This document shows positions 35,846 through 45,238 of a stretch of DNA of 64,000 bases, one piece after another (position 1 is the first letter of the stretch; each line of letters opens with the position of its first letter). The stretch is from Syntrophobacter fumaroxidans MPOB (GTDB taxonomy: Bacteria > Desulfobacterota > Syntrophobacteria > Syntrophobacterales > Syntrophobacteraceae). The notes beneath the pieces were generated by a model, which searched no databases, was not told where the DNA came from, and was given only the letters and a program-made list of their open reading frames with translations. The stretch is from contig NC_008554.1 in the NCBI RefSeq assembly GCF_000014965.1, forward strand, positions 2,034,001-2,098,000, given 5' to 3'. The translations under genes and the position numbers were made by a program.

Positions 35846-36020
35846 ATCGGTTCCATTCTGTTGTGTCGGTCACGCCGCCTGCCGCCGTGACGCACGGCCC
35901 GCCAGGATACGCACCGTCCGGCCTTCGACGGGCGCAGGCAGCGGAGAGGTCGGTCGCGTTTTCCCGATCCGTTCCGAAAAGATCGTCCACGCGCGCCGAA
36001 CCTTGCCCCCGTCCGGTCGG

Positions 36021-37043
36021 CTACCCGGCGCGAAAATGATCCCACCCCGCGGGACCTCGTCCATAGTCGGAGCTCATGCCTTCCCGGGACCTGACAAGAA
36101 CGGCTTCTCCTTTTCCCGTGATTCGTCCGATCACGTGGCAGGAGGTCCCCGTCTCCGCTTCGAGCCGGCCCCGGATCTCGGGGACCCGTCGGGGATCGGC
36201 GGTGAACAGAAGCTCGTAGTCTTCCCCGCCGCTCAATGCCCATTGCACCGCGTCACAACGGGCAACTTCCGCCACCCTGAGGCACTCGGGGCTGATGGGA
36301 AGGCTTTCCGGCCATATTTCCGCCTGGACCTCGCTGGCCCTGCAAATGTGGCCCAGATCGCCCAGCACGCCGTCGCTCACATCCGCCATGGCATGGATGC
36401 TTCCCGTGGCTGCAAGAATACGCCCTTCCCGCAGACGCGCACCGGGCGTGAGGTGGCGGGCCCGGACCCTGTCGCCGGCTTCCTGCTCCACTTCCAACTC
36501 GGGGCGCAAAATGAGCTCGAGGCCGGCCCGGGATTCCCCGAGGGTGCCGGTTACGAGAACCAGGTCGCCGCTGCGCGCCCCGTTGCGCAGGATCAGACAC
36601 TCCGGGGACACCGTGCCGAGCAGGCTCAGATCGATGACGATCTCCCCGCGAATGCCGCTCAAATTCCCACCCACGATGGACGCTCCCGCGGCATGGATTT
36701 CCTCCTGCATGCCCGCGTAGAGGCCATCCACGAAATCGACACCCGTATCCGGGGTCAGCGCAAGAGACACCAGAGCCCACTTGGGTCGGCCACCACAGGC
36801 GGCAATGTCACTGACATTGATGGCGACAATCTTGCGTCCCAACTGGTACGGAGTTGTCGCAGCCCGGATGAAATGGATGTTCTCCACCTGCGCGTCGCAG
36901 GTCGCCAGGAGATATTCGGGCCCCGATACGTTCAGAACCGCCACGTCGTCGCCTATCCCGACGACCACGTCGCCAGGCGGACCAGGCAGGAATGTGCCGA
37001 TCCTCCGGATCAGCTCGAATTCTCCGAATTCCCCGATCCTCAT
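36021..37043 (-). CDS. thiL: Thiamine-monophosphate kinase
   Basis: The 340-residue protein phosphorylates TMP to thiamine diphosphate, the last step of the pathway. PurM-like fold signatures are present: GIGDDVAVL near residue 30, LATCDAQVENIHF, NVSDIAACGG and the C-terminal LSGGEDYELLFT. The Shine-Dalgarno sequence is weak. It precedes thiD on the same strand. Confidence 0.94.
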   Translation of the reverse strand: MRIGEFGEFELIRRIGTFLPGPPGDVVVGIGDDVAVLNVSGPEYLLATCDAQVENIHFIRAATTPYQLGRKIVAINVSDIAACGGRPKWALVSLALTPDTGVDFVDGLYAGMQEEIHAAGASIVGGNLSGIRGEIVIDLSLLGTVSPECLILRNGARSGDLVLVTGTLGESRAGLELILRPELEVEQEAGDRVRARHLTPGARLREGRILAATGSIHAMADVSDGVLGDLGHICRASEVQAEIWPESLPISPECLRVAEVARCDAVQWALSGGEDYELLFTADPRRVPEIRGRLEAETGTSCHVIGRITGKGEAVLVRSREGMSSDYGRGPAGWDHFRAG

Positions 37044-37421
37044 GCCGTTACCTCGTCAAATCGGTCGTGACCGCATTCCGATGGATGCTCATGCTTCGGC
37101 TCATTTATACACGGATATCGGCCCCAAGACCATCATCCATTTGCGACCGCAGGATACGACGACGGGCACGGATGAAACCGCTTCAGAGCCATCGAACCCT
37201 GCCCTCAGGGCTCCCCCTCCGGGCGGATATGGGCAGCGGCGCTCAGGAGGCGGAAGCAGCCCCGGTGAAATCGGAACAATACGAAGATCTCGTCTATCGG
37301 GTAGGCACTACGGAATGCATGCGTGGCGGGCAAGGCGGGCGGCGCCCGCCTGTGACATTCTTGTTTTCGTCGCGTCGGACCGGCAGCGGTTCGGCGGCTG
37401 CCGCCCCGCTGCTCGCTCCGA
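37044..37421. other. Intergenic region with one perfect palindrome
   Basis: About 380 bases between thiL and the PilU-like gene (both minus). AGGCGGGCG (37333-37341) and CGCCCGCCT (37343-37351) form a near-perfect palindrome with a single-base centre, about 70 bases beyond the end of the ATPase gene. No T-tract follows in either direction. No gene or promoter recognised. Confidence 0.4.
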
Positions 37422-38591
37422 TCAATCGATGCTCCCTGCGTAGTCGCGGTCGATTCTGAGCCCGTCGATGTCCGACGTCTTCTCACCACGGGCAGCTCTT
37501 ATGTCGTCGATTCCGCGCTTTACGATGGCTCTCTTGGAAGCGTAGGCCTTGGCAGTGTCCTCGGTAATTTCTCCCTGCCTGTACAGACCGATGATCCAGT
37601 CGTCGAAGGTCGTCCAGCCGAACGGCTTGCCCTGCTGCATCATTTCGTAGAACGTCTTGCCCTCCGCTTCGCCGTTGATGATGGCTTCCTTGACGCGCAG
37701 GTTCGATCCCATCACTTCCATGGCCGCAATCCGGCCTCCCCCGACCTTCGGAAGCAGCCGCTGGGAAATCGCCCAGCGCATGGTATCCGCCAGGCGGATA
37801 CGGATCAGCCGTTCCTCTTCCAGCTCGAACATGCCGATAATGCGGTTGATGGTCTGACCGGCATCGATGGTGTGGAGGGTCGTGAGCACCAGATGGCCGG
37901 TTTCCGCCGCGCTCAATCCGATTTCCACCGTCTCCCGGTCGCGCATCTCGCCGACCAGGATGACTTTCGGCGCCTGGCGAAGTGCAGCCCTGAGGCCGTT
38001 GGCAAATGCGTCGAAGTCCAGCCCGAGCTCCCTCTGATTGAATGTGGACTGCAGCTGTGGATGCACGTACTCCACCGGGTCTTCGAGCGTAATGATGTGA
38101 TAGGACTTCTTCTGGTTGATTTCACTCAGCATGGCGGCCAGAGTCGTGGTTTTCCCGCTTCCGGTGGCCCCCGTTACGAACACGATGCCGAATTTCTCCT
38201 CGGCCACCTGTTTGAGCACAAGCGGCAGTTTCAGCTCATCGATCGTAGGCACCTGGGTGGGCAGCTGGCGCATGACGACGGAGTAGGTTCCGCGCTGCGA
38301 AAAGACGTTGACTCGGAAGCGCGCTCTTCCGGGCAGGTGATAGGACAGGTCGCATGAGCCGTGGTTGAGAAGATTCTGCAGGTTGCGCCGGTCTCCCCCC
38401 GCAAGATTGAGCATGACCATTTCCGTATGGAACGGTGTCAGCTTGCTGAGTCCCAAATCCTGGCAGGTTGGCATGAGAACCCCGTCAACCTCGACCTGAG
38501 GGGGTTTTCCGACCGTGAGATTGATGTCTGAGGCCCGCGGATATTGATCCAGCATGTGGCCCAGAAGAAAATCCAAGTCCGCTCTTTTCAC
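37422..38591 (-). CDS. PilU-like type IV pilus retraction ATPase
   Basis: The 389-residue product starts with GTG at 38591, with GGGAG upstream. It is a PilT-family hexameric ATPase: PAS-like N-terminal domain, Walker A GATGSGKTT (about 141-149), Asp box, Walker B VILVGEMRD and His box HLVLTTLHT. The C-terminal segment (NLRVKEAIINGEAEGKTFYEMM) follows the PilU rather than the PilT pattern. It lies 66 bases downstream of pilT, so the pair is probably an operon driving pilus retraction or twitching motility. Confidence 0.9.
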   Translation of the reverse strand: MKRADLDFLLGHMLDQYPRASDINLTVGKPPQVEVDGVLMPTCQDLGLSKLTPFHTEMVMLNLAGGDRRNLQNLLNHGSCDLSYHLPGRARFRVNVFSQRGTYSVVMRQLPTQVPTIDELKLPLVLKQVAEEKFGIVFVTGATGSGKTTTLAAMLSEINQKKSYHIITLEDPVEYVHPQLQSTFNQRELGLDFDAFANGLRAALRQAPKVILVGEMRDRETVEIGLSAAETGHLVLTTLHTIDAGQTINRIIGMFELEEERLIRIRLADTMRWAISQRLLPKVGGGRIAAMEVMGSNLRVKEAIINGEAEGKTFYEMMQQGKPFGWTTFDDWIIGLYRQGEITEDTAKAYASKRAIVKRGIDDIRAARGEKTSDIDGLRIDRDYAGSID

Positions 38592-38657
38592 CGTCGCATC
38601 TCCCGGAAACAGGGTGATCGTGTGAACGCCCGCAGAAGCGCGGGCGCTTTGAATGAC

Positions 38658-39740
38658 CTATACTTCCGTAAAATCCTCGGGCGGCTCCGTCAGGTAAGGA
38701 CGGAATTTTTCCTTGTCCACGCACTTCATGTAGGACTCGCCCGGGCTGACCCGACCCGCCTTGAGGTGTGCGAAAATACCGTCGTCGAGCGTCTGCATCC
38801 CGTACTTTCTTCCCGTTTGCATCGCGGAGGGAATCTGATGGGTCTTGGACTCGCGGATCATCGCCCGCACGGCATGTGTTGCAATGAGTATTTCCAGGAC
38901 GGGGATGCGGCCTTTGATGTCGATTCGCTTGAATAGAGCCTGCGAGACGACGGCCCGGATGCCGTCGGCCAGAGTCGATCGGATCTGAGCCTGTTCTCCC
39001 GTGGGGAATACCTCGATGATGCGGTCGACCGTCTTCCATGCGCTGGTCGTGTGCAGCGTCGAGAAGACAAGATGCCCCGTGGCCGCGGCTTCAATGGCAA
39101 GACGAATGGTTTCGAGATCGCGCATTTCGCCCACCAGGATGATGTCCGGATCTTCGCGGAGGGCAGCCCGCAGGGCGTTCGAAAAGGATCGGGTATGCGT
39201 GCCCAACTCCCGATGGTTCACCACGCAGTTCTTGCTGGTATGCACGAATTCGATGGGGTCTTCGATCGTGATGATGTGGTCCTTGCGCTTCCGGTTCGCC
39301 TCGTCGATGATGGAAGCCAGAGTCGTCGATTTCCCGCAGCCGGTGGGCCCGGTCACCAAAACCATGCCTCGCGGAAGCATCGACAGGCGGCTCACCACAG
39401 GAGGCAACCCCAGCTGCTCCACTGAAAGGATCTCGCTTGGAATTTCGCGGAATACCGCCCCGATGCCGTTCTTTTGCATGAAATAGTTGGCGCGGTAACG
39501 AGCCAGCCCCTTGATTTCATATGCAAAATCCAGATCACCGGTTTCCTCGAACGTCTTGATTCGATCCTCCGGAGTGATCTCGTAGAGCATGGAGCGCAAC
39601 TCGTCGTCATCCAGGACCTTGTACTTGATCCGTTCCAGATCCCCCCGGATCCTCAATACCGGCTGCTGGCCGGAAACCAGATGAAGGTCCGAAGCTTTCT
39701 GGTCGTTCATCAGCTTGAAAAACGCGTCAATCCTCGCCAT
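38658..39740 (-). CDS. pilT: Type IV pilus retraction ATPase PilT
   Basis: The 360-residue ATPase has Walker A GPTGCGKS (131-138), Walker B IILVGEMRD and the PilT-specific retraction motif AVRAMIRE followed by HQIPSAMQTG. GAGGAG lies upstream of the ATG. It powers pilus depolymerisation at the inner membrane. The PilU-like gene follows. No pilin or pilus assembly gene is in the window. Confidence 0.94.
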   Translation of the reverse strand: MARIDAFFKLMNDQKASDLHLVSGQQPVLRIRGDLERIKYKVLDDDELRSMLYEITPEDRIKTFEETGDLDFAYEIKGLARYRANYFMQKNGIGAVFREIPSEILSVEQLGLPPVVSRLSMLPRGMVLVTGPTGCGKSTTLASIIDEANRKRKDHIITIEDPIEFVHTSKNCVVNHRELGTHTRSFSNALRAALREDPDIILVGEMRDLETIRLAIEAAATGHLVFSTLHTTSAWKTVDRIIEVFPTGEQAQIRSTLADGIRAVVSQALFKRIDIKGRIPVLEILIATHAVRAMIRESKTHQIPSAMQTGRKYGMQTLDDGIFAHLKAGRVSPGESYMKCVDKEKFRPYLTEPPEDFTEV

Positions 39741-39878
39741 GGAATCTCCTCGGGCTCTTGATACGATCGATAACCGGTTCGAGCATATGTTCCTTCGTGA
39801 TCCTTCGGTATTTGGAGGCGCGCGAGCCGTACACGATCGCAGATGCCTCCCTTATCGCCGCGCCTCCCCAACGGAAGA

Positions 39879-40982
39879 TCAGAATTCCAGAAAAACCGAA
39901 TGCCTGTGCCTGTCATCCAGCCGTCTGAGCCCCGCCTGCACAGCGTTTCTCAGAGCCGCTTCAAATTCCTCCCGGCTGATTCTCCGGCCAAGGTGCGGCG
40001 CCCCGACCGCCTCTCCGCAGGGATGATACTGATCCATGACATTCACGTAAGTGTCGACGGATATCTCCTCAGCAAGAAAACGCATGACGTGAGCGGTCCC
40101 TGCAAGCCCGTCGGGCAACACCAGGTGACGCACAAGCAACCCCCGTCGGGCAATGCCTCGGGCGTCCAACACCAGATCCCCGACCTGCCTGTGCATTTCG
40201 CGCAACGCACGCCTGGCCCTCTCGGGATAGTCCGCGGCGTCGCACACGGACCCCGCTGTTTCGCTGTCCCAGAATTTAAAATCCGGCATGTATATATCGA
40301 CAATTCCGTTCAGAAGCTTTAAGGCGGACACCCGCTCGTATCCGCCGCAGTTGTACACCAACGGTACGTGAAGCCCTTTTTCCACGGCAATCGGAAGGGC
40401 TTCCAGAATCTGGGGGATGACATGGGAAGGAGTGACGAAATTGATGTTGTGGCATCCCTGGTCCTGGAGCCGGATCATGACTTGAGCCAGGGTCTCCGCG
40501 GGCACGGGGCTCCCTTCGCCGCCATGGCTGATTTCCCAATTCTGGCAGAAACTGCAAAACAGGTTGCAGTGAGAGAAGAATATCGTTCCGGAACCGCCTC
40601 TGCCGACCAGAGGTCTTTCCTCTCCGTAATGCGGGCCATAGCTCGCCACCACGGCATGCCTTCCCGTTCGGCAGGTGCCTTTTTCGCCCGACATGCGGTC
40701 GACTCCGCACATCCGCGGGCACATGGTGCACTTTCTCATCCACCGGAAGCTGCGACGAATGCTCTCCGCCAACCGCCCCGTTGCATGTGCTTCAAGGTAA
40801 GCTGCCGGCACCGGAGACTCCCTCGCAAAAAAGACCCTCACGGGTTGCGCCCGAGGCGGGCACATGATTGAACAAGTGGAACCGCACATCAGTGACGTCC
40901 CGGACCCGAGTGCGACCATGGCCTGGCGGGTGCGGGCACGGTCGAGCCGCTCCCGAAGGCTTTTCTTCCCGTGCTCCGTCAC
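39879..40982 (-). CDS. Radical SAM protein, PflX (COG1313) type
   Basis: The protein resembles pyruvate formate-lyase activating enzyme homologues of the PflX group. The radical SAM cluster CNLFCSFC binds a 4Fe-4S centre, and an upstream cysteine-rich segment (RKCTMCPRMCGVDR) may bind another. SPASM-like extensions are absent. The longest frame starts with GTG at 40982 and gives 367 residues, with an N-terminal extension of about 55 residues before the conserved PAAYLEAHATGRL start of the family. The extension contains extra cysteines, so the true start is uncertain. Substrate unknown. Confidence 0.82.
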   Translation of the reverse strand: MTEHGKKSLRERLDRARTRQAMVALGSGTSLMCGSTCSIMCPPRAQPVRVFFARESPVPAAYLEAHATGRLAESIRRSFRWMRKCTMCPRMCGVDRMSGEKGTCRTGRHAVVASYGPHYGEERPLVGRGGSGTIFFSHCNLFCSFCQNWEISHGGEGSPVPAETLAQVMIRLQDQGCHNINFVTPSHVIPQILEALPIAVEKGLHVPLVYNCGGYERVSALKLLNGIVDIYMPDFKFWDSETAGSVCDAADYPERARRALREMHRQVGDLVLDARGIARRGLLVRHLVLPDGLAGTAHVMRFLAEEISVDTYVNVMDQYHPCGEAVGAPHLGRRISREEFEAALRNAVQAGLRRLDDRHRHSVFLEF

Positions 40983-41060
40983 CGTCGCAGCCCGGAGGGG
41001 GGACCGGCCCGCGTCATATCGCGCCGGTCCCCCCCGGTCGAATCACGCCCGGGATGCGAA

Positions 41061-41696
41061 TCAGTCGGTTTCCTTGGGGAGGACAACCACTTTCATCTCT
41101 TTTTCAAGCGCCTTCTTGAATTTGAGCGCATCTTCTTCCGAACCGACGATCGCGGCGTAGTGCATGGGGATGGCGACCCCGGGCTTGATGGCCCGGGCAG
41201 CCTCAACCGCCTGTTCGGCCGTCATGACGTAAGTCCCGGAGACGGGCAGGAAGGCGATGTCCGTCTTGACGTTTTTCATTTCGGGAATGAAATCGGTATC
41301 GCCCGCGTGGTAGTACCGGACACCGTCCATGGTCACCAGGAAGGCAAGCATGTCCGCTTCCTTGGGGTGAAACTCCTTGTCCGTGTTGTAGGCCGGAAGC
41401 ACCTCGATATCGAGGCCTTTCACCTGCACCCGGTCGCCGGGAGCAACGACCCGGACGTCTCCCTTGAGTTTGCCGGCCGAGGAAGCATCCGTAACGATCA
41501 CCGTGTGGTCTCTCTGGATCCTCGCGACGTCCTCCGGGGAGCAATGGTCGAAGTGATCATGGCTGATCAGGATCAGGTCGGCCGGCCGCGTCGTCGTGAT
41601 CTGAAACGGATCGAAATACACCACCACGCTCCCTTCCAGGCGGATCGTATCGTGCCCAAGCCAATGGATTTTCTTGATGGCGTCGTCAAGCTTCAT
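41061..41696 (-). CDS. UPF0173-type metallo-beta-lactamase-fold hydrolase
   Basis: The 211-residue product starts at 41696 (GAGGAGAA upstream). It has the metallo-beta-lactamase motif HDHFDH (about 50-55), the HAGDTDF metal-ligand segment and a late PMHY histidine. This small family of metal-dependent hydrolases is widely conserved with no agreed substrate. It follows the radical SAM gene in opposite transcription order (the radical SAM gene lies downstream), with 78 bases between them. Confidence 0.9.
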   Translation of the reverse strand: MKLDDAIKKIHWLGHDTIRLEGSVVVYFDPFQITTTRPADLILISHDHFDHCSPEDVARIQRDHTVIVTDASSAGKLKGDVRVVAPGDRVQVKGLDIEVLPAYNTDKEFHPKEADMLAFLVTMDGVRYYHAGDTDFIPEMKNVKTDIAFLPVSGTYVMTAEQAVEAARAIKPGVAIPMHYAAIVGSEEDALKFKKALEKEMKVVVLPKETD

Positions 41697-42072
41697 GATA
41701 TTCTCCTCATTTTCTGTCGTCCTGAACACTGGTTGGCTCACTCATATCGCGGGAAACTAATCAGGGCGGGCCCGAGGATGCAGACCACGGTGGTATATTA
41801 CCTCAGCTTGAACTTTCTACAAATAATACTTTCGCCCATCCGGGCCGATTTTGACCCGATCGTCCCGGAATTCTTTCCTTTTATCGCCCTGTCCGACGTT
41901 TCTCCCTGAAAATCCGGCCCTTCTCGAGCACCACGCATCGGATATCCCCTTACGGCCCCTGCTGCCCCTTGCTCCTCTACCCCGCATGGGTTAATGTTGA
42001 TCCGAAACCGGTGCGGTTTCTCGACACGACGATGTTCCGTGACTTCCCGGCGGCCAAATCCGGAGCTTTCGA
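41697..42072. other. Divergent intergenic region
   Basis: About 375 bases between the hydrolase gene (minus) and the helicase-nuclease gene (plus). It should hold both promoters. I see AT-rich patches (around 41810-41835) but no pair of hexamers good enough to call, and no hairpin with a T-tract. Confidence 0.35.
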
Positions 42073-44994
42073 ATGCAGCGATTCCTGAATGCCCTTCTGA
42101 ACCAGAGGTGGCCCGGTTTCAAGGTCAAGCATCATGCCGTCCTTCCGGAAAAGGAACCCGTTTTCGGGACGCTGCGCCCGCCTCTGCCCCAAGCCCTCGA
42201 GGAATCCCTGACACGCATGGGGATATCCGCCCTGTACGCGCATCAGACCGAGGCGCTGGAGATGATACGGGCGGGGCGAAACATTGTCGTCGCCACCCCC
42301 ACCTCCAGCGGGAAATCCCTTATTTACAATCTAGCCGTCACTGAGGGCCTTTCCGAGAACCACGAACAGCGGGCGCTGTATCTTTTCCCGATCAAGGCGC
42401 TCAGCCGCGACCAACTGGCAACCCTGGAGAATTTCTTCGAAATGTCGGCCCAGGCCGGCGCGGGAATGCGCTTTCGGACAGCGGTCTATGACGGCGACAC
42501 GACTCCGTACCAGAGGACCAAGGTCCGCCAGCACCTCCCGCATGTCCTGCTCACAAACCCCGATATGATGCATTACGCTCTGCTCCCCTTCCACGGCAAA
42601 TGGGAGAATTTCTGGAAAGACCTGCGGTTCGTGGTCATCGATGAGATGCACACCTACAGGGGGGTGTTCGGAAGTCATGTCTCCCAGATTTTCCGCAGGT
42701 TGAGGCGTATTTGCGAATACTACGGAACCCATCCTCAATTCATCCTGTTGTCCGCGACGATATCCAATCCGCGCCAACTCGCCGGACAACTCATCGGTGC
42801 TCCGGAAGACGATATCGACGTGGTTGTCGAAAACGGGTCTCCCCAGGCGAAGCGTCACTTCGTTTTCCTCGAACCCGAGGAAATCGCCGCCGCGCCGGTA
42901 TCGAGCAGCGCCGCCCGACTCATCGCGCATGCGGCCCGAACGGGGCTGAAAACCATCGCGTTCACCCGATCCCGCAGGCTCACCGAACTGGTGCACATGA
43001 GCGTCCTCCGGATGGCTCCTCAGTTGCGCAAGAGGGTCAGTTCCTACCGGGCGGGCTTTTTGCCCGAGGAGCGCCGGATCATCGAACAGAAGCTGTCCGG
43101 CGGCGCCCTGGACGCGGTGATTTCCACGAGCGCGCTGGAAATGGGGATCGATATCGGAGGGTTGGACCTGTGCATCCTCGTCGGTTATCCGGGAACCGTC
43201 ATGACGACCTGGCAAAGAGGCGGGCGCGTCGGCCGCAGCGGGCGGGAATCGGCCATCGTCCTGCTCCCGCAACCGGATGCCCTGGACCAGTATATCGTTC
43301 ATCATCCCCAGGATTTTCTGAACAGCGGGTATGAGCTGGCGGTCACGGATCCCATGAACGAGGAAATTCTCAAAACGCACTTGCCGTGTGCGGCGGCCGA
43401 GCTTCCGATTCTACAGCGCGAGGTCGACGCGGACCCGGTCCTGACCCGCGTCGTGAGCGAATTGACCGAATCGGCGAGGCTCCTCAGGGCCGCCGACGGC
43501 GAACAATGGCTATCCGCCGCGCTCAACCCCCACCGAACGGTGGATATCCGTTCGGTCGGACCATCTTACGCCATCTTCATGGAATCGGACTCGGACCGCA
43601 AGCTTCCGCTCGGGAAGAACGAAGGCATCCGAGCTCTGAAGGAATGCCATCCGGGCGCCATCTATCTTCATCGCGGGGAAACCTACCAGGTGGAGCGACT
43701 GGACTTGGAAAAACGCACCATCCAGGTTTCCGCCTGCAACGTGCCCTATTTCACCCGGGTCAAAAGCGAGAAGGAAACTGAAATTCTGGAAGTCTTCGCA
43801 TCCAAACCGGTCGGAAACTTCATCGTTCGACTCGGGCGCCTCAGGGTCACGGAAAACATCCTGGGCTACGAGAAGAGAAAGCTCTTCACGCAGGAGCTTC
43901 TTGGGTCCGATCCTTTGGACTTGCCGCCGCAAACGTTCGAGACCGTGGGATTCTGGATCGAAATCGAACCCCTGCTGGCAAAAAACATCCAGGCCGCCAA
44001 CCTCCATTTCATGGGCGGCATCCATGCCCTTGAACATGCCGCCATCAGCATGTTCCCCCTGTTCGCCCTGTGCGATCGAAACGACATCGGCGGGATATCG
44101 ATTCCGCTGCATCCGCAGATTGAAAAGGGCGCCGTCTTCATTTACGACGGCTATCCGGGCGGAATCGGCCTCGCCGCCAGAGGATACGAGATCATCGGGG
44201 ACCTGCTGCTCAAAACGAAGGAGCTCATCGCGTCCTGCGATTGCACCGACGGGTGCCCCGGATGCATCCATTCTCCCAAATGCGGCTCCGGCAACAAGCC
44301 CCTGGACAAGAAGGCCGCGCACCTCCTCCTGCGATACCTTCTCGGCGAGCTGAACCTTGCCGAGAAGGTCCCGGCGATCGATCCGGAGAACATCCCCGTT
44401 GCAGCCTCCAACCCACCCGCGCCTGCCGCGGTTCCCGAATACCGCATCGGGTTCTTCGACCTCGAAACGCAGCGGCTGGCCGACGAGGTGGGCGGATGGC
44501 AGAACAAGCATCTCATGAAAGTCTCCGTGGCCGTCCTTCTGGAAACACCCCCGGACACTGTTCACGTCTTTAGGGAAAACGAGGTTCCCGAGCTCGTGAA
44601 ACGCCTGACTGAACTGGATCTCGTGGTCGGATTCAATATCGCTCAATTTGACTATGCCGTCTTGAAGGCTTACACAACAGTGGACCTGAACCGCCTGCCC
44701 ACGTTCGATCTCCTGCGGGATATCCATGAGCGGCTGGGGTTCCGTTTGAGTCTCGGGCATCTGGCCGAGAAAACCCTCGGCCGGCCCAAAATCTCCGACG
44801 GGGTGCAGGCTGTCGAATGGTACCGGCAAAACCGGTGGGATTCGCTCATCGAATACTGCAAAATGGATGTCCTGCTGACACGTGATCTCTTCCGCTTTGC
44901 TCTCGAAAACGGCTACCTCCTTTACACCGATCGCAGAAACAGGTTGCTTCGAATTCCCACGCCATGGAGCCTGGACGCGCTCGTGAAGAAGTGA
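42073..44994 (+). CDS. MrfA-MrfB fusion: DEAD/DEAH helicase with DUF1998 and DEDD exonuclease
   Basis: The 973-residue protein has three parts. First is an SF2 helicase (about 50-450) with Walker A ATPTSSGKS (74-82), a DEMH box (FVVIDEMHTYRG) and motif VI QRGGRVGRSGR. A DUF1998 domain (about 610-760) follows, with the cysteine set CDCTDGCPGC...KCG (about 722-738). The C-terminal ribonuclease-H-like exonuclease (about 790-965) has D796, E798, D860, Y928 and D932 (DEDDy). In Bacillus, MrfA helicase and MrfB exonuclease are separate proteins that repair mitomycin-C damage independently of UvrABC. Here both are joined, so the same role is likely. Confidence 0.88.
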   Translation: MQRFLNALLNQRWPGFKVKHHAVLPEKEPVFGTLRPPLPQALEESLTRMGISALYAHQTEALEMIRAGRNIVVATPTSSGKSLIYNLAVTEGLSENHEQRALYLFPIKALSRDQLATLENFFEMSAQAGAGMRFRTAVYDGDTTPYQRTKVRQHLPHVLLTNPDMMHYALLPFHGKWENFWKDLRFVVIDEMHTYRGVFGSHVSQIFRRLRRICEYYGTHPQFILLSATISNPRQLAGQLIGAPEDDIDVVVENGSPQAKRHFVFLEPEEIAAAPVSSSAARLIAHAARTGLKTIAFTRSRRLTELVHMSVLRMAPQLRKRVSSYRAGFLPEERRIIEQKLSGGALDAVISTSALEMGIDIGGLDLCILVGYPGTVMTTWQRGGRVGRSGRESAIVLLPQPDALDQYIVHHPQDFLNSGYELAVTDPMNEEILKTHLPCAAAELPILQREVDADPVLTRVVSELTESARLLRAADGEQWLSAALNPHRTVDIRSVGPSYAIFMESDSDRKLPLGKNEGIRALKECHPGAIYLHRGETYQVERLDLEKRTIQVSACNVPYFTRVKSEKETEILEVFASKPVGNFIVRLGRLRVTENILGYEKRKLFTQELLGSDPLDLPPQTFETVGFWIEIEPLLAKNIQAANLHFMGGIHALEHAAISMFPLFALCDRNDIGGISIPLHPQIEKGAVFIYDGYPGGIGLAARGYEIIGDLLLKTKELIASCDCTDGCPGCIHSPKCGSGNKPLDKKAAHLLLRYLLGELNLAEKVPAIDPENIPVAASNPPAPAAVPEYRIGFFDLETQRLADEVGGWQNKHLMKVSVAVLLETPPDTVHVFRENEVPELVKRLTELDLVVGFNIAQFDYAVLKAYTTVDLNRLPTFDLLRDIHERLGFRLSLGHLAEKTLGRPKISDGVQAVEWYRQNRWDSLIEYCKMDVLLTRDLFRFALENGYLLYTDRRNRLLRIPTPWSLDALVKK

Positions 44995-45070
44995 ATTCAA
45001 CTCTCTGGAATTCTTAAGTTTCAACAGATTGTGCACGCTGTCGGTTCCGTTTTCCGACCGTGACGGGTGC

Positions 45071-45098
45071 TTGCTTTCACTGTGGCCTGTGGTATAAG
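45071..45098 (+). promoter_or_regulatory. Promoter of the NusG-like gene
   Basis: TTGCTT (45071-45076) and TATAAG (45093-45098) are 16 nt apart. The predicted start near 45105 gives a leader of about 135 nt before the gene at 45239. Confidence 0.55.
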
Positions 45099-45238
45099 AT
45101 GACGCGAATCGTGACCGAATCACTTTCGCCCTCAGGGTCTTTGGACGATGCGCCTCGTTGCCGCTCGTGGGTTCGGCTCCCGTCGATCTTCGCGATGACT
45201 GACGCAGGGTATCCTCCGGGTGCATGGAAGGCGGTTTC

